A DNA stretch of 64,000 nucleotides from Taeniopygia guttata (taxonomy: Eukaryota > Chordata > Aves > Passeriformes > Estrildidae). Positions 54,108 through 64,000 of this stretch are shown piece after piece (positions within the stretch are counted from its first letter, which is position 1; the number at the start of each line of letters is the position of its first letter). The notes under the pieces were generated by a model. The model was not told the DNA's origin and ran no database searches. It worked only from the letters and a program-made list of their open reading frames with translations. The translations under genes and the position numbers were made by a program. The stretch covers positions 3,529,501 through 3,593,500 of the forward strand of contig NC_133060.1 of the NCBI RefSeq assembly GCF_048771995.1. Reading direction: 5' to 3'.

Positions 54108-54682
54108 GTTGGATATCGATATTAGATCGATATTCATATTTTAGTAAACCATTGTCTTAAAGAAGTCCTAGTATGTGTATATGTCTTTTCTTAATATTCT
54201 AGTAATTATTCTTGCACTGCTTCAAGATAAACTGGTATGATTCAAAGAATATCCACTGAGGTACACATAGAACATGGAGTTTTCATAAGCAAATTGCAGT
54301 TGCAAAGTTTTTTCACAACTGTTTTTACTAACAGTTTTTCTGTTTACAGACTGTTTTCTGGGAGTTCGGTTTTTCTCCAAGGGATCAAGTGCTTAAAGAT
54401 TGTTTTTAAAATTGTGTTTTTCTCTAAGGGCTAAATGGGCTCAGGGTTAAATAGCTTTCTGCTTTTAGAGATAAGTTCAATTTGTAACTGAGAAGCATTA
54501 TGCCTGTGGCCTGAGTTCTCCCCTAACAGTTCCTGGAGGGGAATGCTGCAGCTCCAGTGTAAATTAGATGCTCGCTGTCCTCTGTCACCATGTTTGCAAA
54601 GGGCCCTTGCAGATGGGTGACAGAGAACAATGCACAGAATTTTATAAAGAAAAGAAGGGTGAGATGTTACCATGATTGACAG

Positions 54683-54900
54683 GGCTCTTGACCAATCAAA
54701 TATCTCCCAAAACTGCAGGCACCTCACGGGCCAGAACCTGAAGAGGTGTGGAGCTCAAGCCAATGAGAACTTCCAGACCTGGTCTTTCAAATGCCCGGTG
54801 TGAGGGGGGGGTAGGAAATAAAATCTCTCTGTTGCCCCATGAACTCGGGAGGAGCAGTCTTTGTCTCCTGTGCCCTCGCTGCCCCACCAGACCAAAGAGA
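54683..54900 (+). repeat. Inverted element, left copy, unit 3
   Basis: Counterpart of 28475-28690, with CCAATCAAAT and CCAATGAGAA boxes. Confidence 0.5.
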
Positions 54901-55342
54901 TGTTCACCAGGGCCCTCCCTGTTTGTGGCCGTCCAGTGCCGAGCTGAGCAGGCAGCCAGTTGTGCTTGCACGTGAGCTGCCACAGGAAGACACACAGCAG
55001 CTGGAGATTTGAATAGCAGGGCTTGGGCCAATTCTTTTTCTTTCAGAGTGCAAGAAAGATGCAAAAGCACAAGGAAACATGACAGTGTTTCGGTGGATTC
55101 TCTTTGTCCTGTGAAGTTGAGTAGCTGTTGGTGTTTCTGTGCTGCTGCTAATCCCTTCCATGAAAAAATCATTCCGGGAAGGAGCAACAACATCTGACAC
55201 GCACCAAGTGTTGCCACCAGCTGCTCCAGGTGCTGCTACCAACAGCCCCTGTAGGACGGAGCACGGCCCCCAGTGCACACCAAAAGCCAGGGAATCTCAG
55301 GAAAACGGGAAACTGGACAAGACAAACACAGATCTGAACCAA

Positions 55343-55534
55343 TGTGGTTAATCAAATGTTCTCCGTTTATTCGAGATAAGATGGTAGTTTATATAAGCTT
55401 CTACATAGTTTACAGAAACAAAGGCACTCTGATTGCTAGGCTAATAATGTTTACCTTTTCCTTAAAGTGGCTTGAGCCTTACACTATAAACGTATACTAA
55501 TTCACACCCAGAGAGCCCAGTGGTCCCCGTCACA
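55343..55534 (-). mobile_element. Candidate short LTR, minus strand, unit 3
   Basis: Counterpart of 29136-29327 with the same ends. Confidence 0.35.
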
Positions 55535-56178
55535 CCTTAATACTATTTCTATCTGCGCCACAAGCTCTGAATTTCTAACTGCGTCAGAGGCTTGAAGGCC
55601 TCACAAGGCCCAAATCTGAGGCCTAGACTGGAGTAGCTCAAATCTCATAACTCATGTCCTCTTTCTCTGAAAAATGCTGCCACACCCACCAGCTTTGGCT
55701 GCCCTCTGGCAGAGAAGCCCTTTTGGGGCACAGGTTTCTGGGGCAGCAGACGGGCACCGGTGCTGCCAGGGCTCGGGGGAACTCTGCTTCGGCGGGGACT
55801 GTGCCTCAGCGGCTGATGTCAGCGCTCCCCGGGCCCCAGGCTCAGAGCAGCATTCCTGCCCTGGCCCACACGTTCCTGGTCTGTGTCACACGGCCGTGCT
55901 TAGGATGGCCACCATGTGGGACGTGTCCCGAGGAGGCCGTGCCAGCTTCTGTGCAGGGCCCCGTGCCCTTCCCGCCGCGGCTGCGTCGGCAGCCCTGGGG
56001 GCTCCTGCTGCTCTGAGCCCGCAGAGCAGGGCAGCGTTTGCTGATGGTCTGAGCCGTTCCTAAAGATCCTGTTGGGCTGTCTGACACACCTGGGGCAAGG
56101 CATTCCTTCCAACCTGGGCCACTCTGGAGGGCTGGGGGTGGCCCCAGGGCAGGTGGCAGAGTGTGCAAGGGGCCTTTG

Positions 56179-56300
56179 TGACACGGTGCAGCATGGTCAC
56201 CGTGGAATGGAACGGGACAGGGTATCCAAGGGCCCTTTGTGACACGGTGCAGCATGGTCACCGTGGAATGGAACGGGACAGGGTATCCAAGGGCCCTTTG
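56179..56300. repeat. 61-base tandem repeat, two copies, unit 3
   Basis: Same unit as 29971-30160 but one copy fewer. Confidence 0.9.
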
Positions 56301-56728
56301 TGACATGCTGTGGCATAGGTGTTGGAAGTGACAAGGCCATTCCACAGTGCTCTGTGCACGCGACGAGACAGGACGGAGAGAGCGGTGCTGTAAGGAGCCT
56401 TGGCACAGCCACTCATTCCTTGCTGACCTGGAGCTTTCCCGAAGTATTACTCCTGCAGGTGAGCTTGTGGCCAGCCCAGAGCACTTGGTGACCCCTGGCC
56501 TTCCCAAGGCATCTCTTCTGCAGCTGCCCTCAAGGGCAGACCGTGGCATTTGCTTTGCACTTTCCTTGACAGGAGTCTCCTGTCCTTGTGGCTGGAGCCC
56601 CCAAGACCAGAGTGCAGGACTCGCTGTCCTGTAGCCTTGCCAAGACTTCACTCTTGCAGGTGCCCTCAAGGCACGACTGCAGCACTTGCTGACTCGGACC
56701 TTTTCCTTTTCACCTTCTGCGAGTAGCC

Positions 56729-59700
56729 ATGAATCCAGGCAGTGACGCAGAGCACAGACCTGCGAGCGTGCCCAAGCTGGCCTGGGGGAAGGAGGAGAAA
56801 GAAGGCCCTGGAGCTGCCCCAGCACAGCAGCCTGAAGAGGTGGAGCAGTTCCAGCCACCACAGAAGGGTGAGTGGCAGAGCTGGGCCACAGGGCTGGTGC
56901 CTGCAGCCAACTTGGCCCCATGCCATGCCATGCCATGCCATGCCATGCCATGCCATGCCATGCCATGCCATGCCATGCCATGCCATGCCATGCCATGCCA
57001 TGCCATGCCATCCCATCCCATCCCATCCCATCCCATCCCATCCCATCCCCTGGGGCCATGCCCATGGACAGGATGGAATAGGGGCCGGGCAGACACCCCA
57101 CAGCCGTGCTCCATGCCCTGGGGCGGCGCGGGGCTGTCCCTGCCTGGGCAGCGCAGGGCTGGGCTGTGTTCTCCGGCCTCTCCCGCAGCCCCTCAGCTCG
57201 GGCTGCGCTCGCTCTTTGCCAGGTGCAGCCGTGCAGCGCACACGAGAGCAGGAACGCACCCGTGGCCGCTTCCGCAGAACAGCGCAGGTACCTGCAGCCA
57301 TCCCCACCTGGGCTGGGCCTGCTGGCACTGCTCAGCCCAGCACTGTGCTCGGAGCACTCCATGCAACATCCCGGGCTTCTTGCCCTTCTGCTACAGATGG
57401 TTTGCAAATTCATGAAGAGGATTCGGGAGGAAGAGAGCAGCGTCGTGGGCACTGTGGTCAGAGCGTACTCTCCCATCTTCAAAACCAAGGCCAGTGCTGC
57501 CCTGCTGGATATGCTTGTGGAGGAGGGTCCTTCCAGCCCAAAGCAAGTGAGCAGCCTGTGGCCTGGCTTTTCTCCTCCCAGCAGTTGTGTGGCCTCCCAA
57601 GCCACGCCTGCTGCTCCCTGGAAGCCTTTGAGGCCATGGCAGTGTGGTGGCAAGGGAAGCACTTCTCTGGGGCAGCTGGGCACATTCCTTCCTCTGGCAG
57701 CTTTCCAAGTCTCCCCTGCCTTCTCCAGGTGCCGGCCATGGTGAGGTACATCCACCAGTGGCTGGTGGCCAATGAGTTTCCTGAGTACAATCTGTACAGG
57801 CCCCTTCTGGATCTGACAGAGGCACAGCCCTGTGACGTGGTGATGGCTCTCCTGCGTGTGGCCCCAGTGTGTGACAGGTACGGGGCCCACGTGTCCACAA
57901 GGCTCAGCAGCCCTTCACCCTGTACAGCCTGTCCCAGGTGTCTGACCAACAGAGAATTCCAGGGCCCTCTGGCTGCTCCCTTTGCCAGCCCTGGCCCCTG
58001 CCAGCCCCCCAGCATGCTGCCATGCTTCCCCCCTGCCCCTCAGGGGCCAGTCCCCACAGGGCTGGGCTGCCTGCGTGCTGCCAGTGAGGGGCAGTGGGCA
58101 GAGGCAGGGCTGGCAGAGCAGCTCAGCTCCCCGCTGCCACCCAGGCCACGCTGCTGTGTCCCAGACTCCTCTGAGACAGAGCTCTGACCCCACAGAGCTG
58201 CTTTGGCCATGTGGAAGAGCATCATGTGCACACCCAGGACTGCAGAGCCGGCCATGCTCGTACTCCTCGAGGTGCTGGGGAGCTGGCCAGAGCACAGCAC
58301 GTGCACCTCCGATGGGGACCACACGGCTGTCCTTGCCCTGGCTGTGAGTTTCTGCCTTTGCCGGCCCCAAGGCCACCTCTCCAGCAGCTCTCCATCCTCC
58401 CTCCCCCACGGCGTCTCCCTGCCTCAGGCGCTGGGCTGAAACCTGGCCTCGGGGCAGCTTCAGGGCCACCAGGCCCGGTGCTCCCCCTTCGGTGCTCCCC
58501 CTGCGTCTCTCCGGGCCTCTCCCTCCCGTACTGGGCCCTGCCACACGGACACCTCGGCACTGAGCGCTGTCTCGGGCTGCTCTGTCCTTTGCAGGCAACC
58601 GTGGTGATGTGGAAGATCCTCCAGCTGCCCTGTGTGCCACATGTAGTCACCGTGTGTTTCCCCTGCCTCTTTGTGCATCTGCTCTTCCAAGTGCTCTTCA
58701 GCACTCTGGATATGCCAGAGGAGGTCGATACCTTCTGGGAGGGATGCCAGCAGCAACACGGCATTGCCACCAACCCCAGCAGGTGCTCCATGCCAGTCCT
58801 CCTGTCCTTGCCACATCCCTGGGCAGGGGCCAGTGCCCCCAGCGTGACCTGGGCTTTGCTCTGCGCACAGCTTTGCAGAGCAGACCCTGAAGGCCCTGCT
58901 CTGCCGACTGCACTATGAGGATGTGGTGGTGGCCATGGAAGACAAGGGTGGCTGGGACACACTGCTCTGTGCTGACACCCACCACTGTGCTGTGGGCGTG
59001 CTGGCCAGGTGAGACCCCCTGCTCCCCAGCTGTCCCTGGCATGTGTGCCCTGTGCCCCAGGTGCCCCACACAGTCCCCGTGGCCGTGGGCCAGAAGCCCT
59101 TGTCACCAAGGGACGGCCAAGGAGGCTGCAAAAGGCTGGGAGAGGAGCGTGCCCAAGAGCAGCAACCTCCCAGAGGGCTCAGCTGCCCCTTGCAGGGTGC
59201 TGGAGAAAGGCCAGACCTCTGTGAGGCAGTCCTGGGAGAGGTTTGCCCCCGCTGGCTCAGGGGTTTGGCTCCTATTTCCTCCTGTCAGAGAAATGCACCG
59301 CGCATCCGAAGCCGTGTGTTCCGCGATTGCATTCCAGCTGCTCGGGCTGCTCAGCAAAGACACGCCATGCCGGGATTTGGCCGCCCTGGCGTTCCTTGTG
59401 GAGGTGAGCCTGAAGGCCAGCGCTGCCTCGCTCAGCTGCCTCCCGGCTCTCTGCCCTCTCTTGGCCGCAGTGCCTGGGACGGAGCCCGCGCCCTGTGCTG
59501 CTGCCTGGGCCCGGCCCTGTGCGGTTCTGGGCTCCCGCCGGCCGCTCCCCCGTCACTGCCCTGTGCCTTTCAGATCCTGGAGCGCCTGAACCTGAGTGAA
59601 TGCCGTGACAGCGTCCTGGAGTTCTTGTCAAAGAACCTGCAGAGCGAGTGCAGGGGGAGGCGTCGCTTGGCACTCAGAGGCCTCGTGGTGCTCGGCACCA

Positions 59701-61605
59701 CCAGTGCCTCGGTGAGAAGAGCGCAGGGGCTGAAGCCGTGCTGCCAGCGTGGGGCTGGGGAAGGCAGTCCCTGGGGCTCGGCTGGCCTTGGGGCACTGAG
59801 GCAGCTGCTGCCAGCTCTCCTGCCTCCTGCTGCAGCTGCCCGAGTGCTTTGGCACAGGCCTTTGGCCCCTGGGCCCTGTGGCAGCAGGATGGTGTTTCAC
59901 ACACTTGTGTTCCACAAGTAGATGGCCAGAAGGATGTGGAGCCTGCATGAAAGGCTCGTGGAGCTCCTGCAGGAAAATGACGGCGTCATGCTCAGGATGA
60001 CCACGGTTCTCCTCAGGGGTTTATTTCTCTGCAAAGAGGCCCCAATGACCAGCACCCTCGCCCTGCAGCTGGCTGAGGCGCTCCTGCCACTCTTTGACAA
60101 CGTAAGGCTCTACGCCTCCAGCCACGGCCAGCGGGTGCTACCCGCACACTTTGTGCCCTGTGCACTTACAGGCTGTGCCCAGGTGGGCCTGAAGCAGCTG
60201 ACGCTGAGGTCTTTCTTCCTTCCTTTCATACAGGAGGATAGCCAGGTGCAGTTGAGCTCCATGTTTATCTTCCGAGACATGCTGGATCGTTTTCCAGAAG
60301 AGGAAAAAAAGGCCCTGAAGGCACACGTGCGCCAGAGCCTGCTGCCACTCTCCTTCCACTGCCATGATGAGAACCAGCGAGTGGCAGAGGTGAGGACTCG
60401 GCAGCTGCTGCTGTTCCCCTGGCAGGGGCTGGGCTGCCCCTGCCCTGGCACCTCGCAGGCTGCAGCCTCCTGCTAGCCTTGGCACAGGGACGGGTCCTGC
60501 GCCCTGGGCTGTGGGGCCATCTCCGCGTCTCTGCTGCTCTCCAGGCTTCTCAGGAAACGCTGCTTTGTGCGGCCGAGTTCCTGAAGCAGAGGGATCTCGA
60601 AAAGCTGCTGAAGAACCAGAAGCCGTGGAATTTCACCGAGTGCCTGGTAAGGAGGGCCGGGAAGCCGCAGCCCCAGCCTGGAGAAGCCCCCTGAGCGTGG
60701 TGCTCGGTGTGCGGGCTGGCAGCTGTGCCCCTGCCCGCTGCTGCAGCCCGAGGCCGCGCGGGCTCTGCTCCAGGCTCCTGCGGCCCGAGCCGGGTGCCCA
60801 TGGAGCCCCGGCCCGGCGGGGCTGCGGGGCCAACCCTTCCCTCCTGCCGCTCTCTGCAGCTGGCAGAGGACAGCAGCAGCGTGGCCGAGCACCTGCGCCG
60901 GGCCCTGCCCTACCTGCAGAGCCCACAGGAGCCCCTGCGAGAGGCGGCCGTCAGGTTCATGGGTGAGCCACGAGCCGGGCCAGGAGGCCGTGTGGGCACA
61001 GGGCTGGCAGCGCCGCTGGCAGGGAGCTGTGCCGCCGGGCCTGACAGGCTCTGTGTTCCCAGGGACGGCCGGGCGGTACCTGAGGGGGAGGAAGGAAGAG
61101 CTCCAGCTCATCTCTGAGGGTGAGTGAGGGCAGCGGGCTGCCAGCGGGGGCTGGCACGGAGCTGCGAGCCCTGCCCCGGCTGCGGAGGGCTCTGCTCCCT
61201 GTGCGGACCAGGGGCGGCGTGGGCAGAGCACACAGAGGTTTCAGGGCACCTGGGGGATTCCTGGCCAGCAGCTTCGGGCTGATCCAGCTGGTCCCTGCTC
61301 CCTGCTGGCCATGGCCAGAGCCGGCTGGGATGGCCCTGGCACAGAGTCCCCTCGGGTCCCCTCAGATGTGGGAACTGACCATGGCTCTGTTCCTCTCTCT
61401 TTCAGCCCTTGAAGGCATGGCCAATGACATCAGTGTCCCTGTCGGAAGCCTGGCAGTTCAAACATTGTACGTCCTCCAGGAAGCAGAGAGAGCTCCATAC
61501 TCCATCTTTGACAACCTGCATGATCGGCTCCGCAGGGCATGGAGGAGACGGCCTCGTCTGTCGGGGCTCGGCTGGCTGCGCTGCTGGAGCTCTGCAGAGA
61601 GCTGA
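56729..61605 (+). CDS. Maestro heat-like repeat (MROH) family protein, unit 3
   Basis: Same 15-exon structure as the unit 2 copy, all splice sites and phases kept: 56729-56867, 57223-57287, 57397-57546, 57729-57877, 58196-58343, 58595-58782, 58871-59008, 59289-59403, 59574-59711, 59922-60101, 60234-60389, 60545-60646, 60860-60962, 61063-61119, 61406-61605; 675 residues. It differs from unit 2 at 25 residues by hand count, seven of them in exon 10 (59922-60101), while five other codons differ silently. Exons 7, 9, 13 and 14 are identical. The HEAT-like solenoid motifs ([52 protein letters not shown]) are intact. Exon 10 acceptor is TAG just before ATGGCCAGA in both copies. Confidence 0.88.
56918..57049. 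repeat. (CCATG)n-(CCATC)n microsatellite, unit 3
   Basis: About 18 CCATG units followed by about eight CCATC units; unit 2 has only CCATG. The long minus-strand open frame across it is antisense to the MROH gene. Confidence 0.97.
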
Positions 61606-62269
61606 TCCCAGAGGCTCTGTCTGCTGGGGCCGCCCGAGCCAGCAGGAATGTTTCGTTTCTTTAAGATTGTTCTTTTCTTTCTTTTTGTTTTACTTTAGCA
61701 TATAAATATAGGATGTGTTTTAATAGACAGACTCCCAGGATCTTTCTTTTGCTGCCCAGGTTCTGCAGGGTCTAGGGGAAGAGTGACAAATGGGATCCTG
61801 GGCTCAGCAAGCTGCCCAGGCATGCAGGGTTGCAGGGAAAATGGCCAGAAGCCCCTTGGCCTTTGGTGGTTCTGCTGAAGCCTTTGTGCTGCCCACAGAG
61901 AGATGGACAGAGACAGCTGTGGGGATCTCTGTGAGAGCGGTGCCTGGAGATGGCCACAAGCCCTGTCCCAGGCAGGAAGCGCCATCCGTGTCCTCCTGCC
62001 CGTGTGTTGCTGCCCGGATTGCTGAGGGCTCCCAGGTGCCTCTGGATGGGCTCCTCTGGAGCTCCTGTGGCGCTGCAGCGCTGCTGCCGGGCAGGTTGGC
62101 CGGGCTGGGGAGAGCCTGAGGGGACGGGGCCACGAAGGGATGAGGGGCTGCAGAAGCCCTGACAGGACAAGGCAGTGGGAAGGCACGGGGGGGACGTGTG
62201 AGGGAGTGGGTAACGTTGGCTCGGGGAGGAAAGTGGGTTGGAGCCAAAGAGACCACTCACCCCGATATT

Positions 62270-62450
62270 CCTGTGGCAAACAGAGCACGTTTATTCTCAA
62301 GCCCTTCCTTCTAAAGGGCCTTTGAAAAACCCAGTCTGGATGATTTCACTGGTCTGATCTCTGTGCCCCTTCAGATTCTGGCCTGGGGAATGCCTGCAGC
62401 CTTGGGAGAGCTGTGATGGGCCAGGCCCCTGTCAGTCAAACCAGGGCTGG
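62270..62450 (-). repeat. Inverted element, right copy, unit 3
   Basis: Counterpart of 36125-36300. Confidence 0.5.
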
Positions 62451-62786
62451 TACATTCACCCCGTACAAGCCAGCCTGCACAATGACACGGCAACAGAGTG
62501 CGAGGCACAGCTGCGGGTGCTCCCCGTGAACCTCAGCTCTGGGACCACTGCCTGCCCCAAGCTTCAGGGGCTGCAGGGGGAGCCCGGCTGGGCTCTGCCC
62601 TGGGGCCATCCTGCAGGGACAGCTGCACACAGCCTGCAGCTTTGGGAATGGCATTAGTGCCCAGGGTGGGGGGGAAGCTGCAAGTCCTTGACTGCTGTCT
62701 TGTGTTGCTGAGAAGAGGAAGGACATCTTGGAACTGGGGATGCTCTATTTGAAGTCAAGCGGGCAACTTTGTGGTGGGGGAGCTGC

Positions 62787-63109
62787 GTGGGCCAAAAGGA
62801 CGCAGGGGTGCCGGTCAAGAGCAGCTGAAGGTGGGCCAGTGTGTGGCCAGGTGGCCAAGAAGGCCAAGGATGCCCTGGCCTGTGTCAGCAGCAGTGGGGC
62901 AGCAGGAGCAGGGCAGTGACCGTCCCCCTGGGCTGGGCAGCGCTGCGGCCATGGCTGGGAGTGCTGTGTCCACTTGTGGGCCCCTCTGAAGCAGAAAGTC
63001 CTCGGGGGGCTGGAGTGTGTGCAGAGAAGGACACGGGAGCTGGGGAAGGCTGTGGAGCACAAGGCCATGGAGGAGGTGCTGAGGGAGCTCTAGCCTGGAC
63101 AACGGGAGG
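62787..63109 (+). mobile_element. CR1 LINE fragment, plus strand, unit 3
   Basis: Counterpart of 36640-36962, again ending just before the first kinase exon. Confidence 0.8.
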
Positions 63110-63112
63110 AAA

Positions 63113-63937
63113 ATGGTGAACATGGAAAATCCCATGATGAAATACACTGAACTGGAAGATATTGGCAAGGGGTGAGTCCAGCCACAGTTACTTCTACACA
63201 ACCATGGGCCAGATGTTTTGCTGGTATATCAGGTGTTTCACTGGAAGATCGATCCAGTGTGAACTCAGGCCAGCTGCAAATGTGTTCAGATACTGGGGAT
63301 AGATTGTCCCATCGCTTCAGTGCTGCTCAGAATTTGTGTGTGTGCTCAGAAAGCATTGTCAGCGACATCTCCATGCTGCTGAGGTCTTGCCTGCATCAAG
63401 GAACAGGACCTGGAAGATCTCCTTGTCTCTCAAGTGTGGGACAGCTCTATGTTAACTTCTTTAGCATTTTTGTATGTCTCAAAATCACACTGCCACACTA
63501 ATGAAAAAAGAAGAACCTTGCTTGCCTGAAAGAGCAACCTACCCCCTATCAAAGCTGTGAAATAACAGTTCTCAGGAACATTTCTTTCCCATGGTTTGTG
63601 GAAGGAAATATTGCACGGTCAGGATAGGAACCACACAGTTTAGAAACTGAAACCCAAGATGAAAGAATAAATTCCCTTTAGGAGCTGAGGCAGTAAACCC
63701 CAACGCTTCAGCAACCGGCCCAGACACTGCCCATGCACTTGAGAGGAAAAAGGATCATCTGCCTTCTGACAGAGCCCTCCTGCATCCTGCAAGTTTTAGG
63801 CATTTACAGCAGAGATCTCCTGAGTGGGCTGGCTTTCACTCTAAGAAATAAACAGCTTCTCCCTTCTCTGCTTCTGTTTTGTTTCTAGGACTTTTGGACA
63901 TGTGGTTAGAGCACTCAACAAAGCCACAGGAAGAGAG
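63113..63937 (+). CDS. PAK-like Ser/Thr kinase, unit 3 (first two exons; continues past window)
   Basis: Exons 63113-63171 and 63889-63937 with GT-AG sites encode the kinase N-lobe start: KYTELEDIGKG joined to TFGHVV, the glycine-rich loop. Against unit 2 it has Lys to Met, Val to Ile and Gly to Arg changes at three residues. The remaining kinase exons would lie after the window. Confidence 0.8.
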
Positions 63938-64000
63938 GTAAATGTCAACAGCCCCCGCAGACTCTGCTGCACCCAAGGGGCTTTCTCCTCTGGTGTGGGC

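Larger units (their letters stand above)
54330..64000 (+). repeat. Segmental duplication unit 3 (partial)
   Basis: Collinear with 28100-37853 of unit 2 (offset 26206 falling to 26147 after the 61-base repeat). It runs off the window end, in the intron after the second kinase exon. Confidence 0.95.

Noticed and set aside
55842..57890. Open frame of 682 codons on the minus strand
   Set aside because: It is antisense to MROH exons and crosses the CCATG microsatellite; the sense strand has a splice-consistent gene, and the unit 2 counterpart is broken into shorter frames.

Overview
The window looks like nuclear DNA from a bird, most likely a passerine. The signs are many CR1 retrotransposon fragments, avian-type endogenous retroviruses (ERVs), a family-14 olfactory receptor remnant, an MHC class I-like 5' fragment, and gene copies of two families known to be multiplied in songbirds: maestro heat-like repeat (MROH) proteins and PAK-type p21-activated kinases. 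Genes have introns with GT-AG splice sites; I joined exons by phase and by resemblance to the families.

The backbone is a tandem array of one long unit: an MROH-like gene (15 exons, 675 codons, open throughout) followed on the same strand about 1.5 kb later by a PAK-like kinase gene, then satellite DNA and a 5'-truncated CR1. Unit 1 is cut by the window start and shows only its kinase part (1-8207). Unit 2 is complete (about 28100-45499). Unit 3 (about 54330 to the end) shows its MROH gene and the first two kinase exons. The units differ by roughly 1-2% by eye.

Between units 1 and 2 (8208-28027) lie: a gammaretrovirus-like provirus on the + strand (8208-17089) with frameshifted gag and pol, an open env and unusual cysteine-rich frames around env; two minisatellites; the last two exons of a diverged PAK paralogue (18646-19321); a probable solo LTR; and a second provirus on the - strand (21625-28027) with a beta/alpha-like pol, a deleted capsid region and a gamma-type env related to that of the first provirus.

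Between units 2 and 3 (45500-54330) lie: an inverted repeat whose one arm carries an LTR-like insertion with a 6-base target duplication; three minisatellites; an MHC class I-like promoter with exon 1 and a scrap of exon 2; a 5'-truncated olfactory receptor; CR1 pieces; and another probable LTR close to the edge of unit 3.

The two MROH copies are both open and differ by 25 residues but only about five silent codons. The kinase copies keep all catalytic motifs, yet no regulatory p21-binding domain is visible. Retroviral sequences sit at or near three of the unit edges, so they may have taken part in the amplification.
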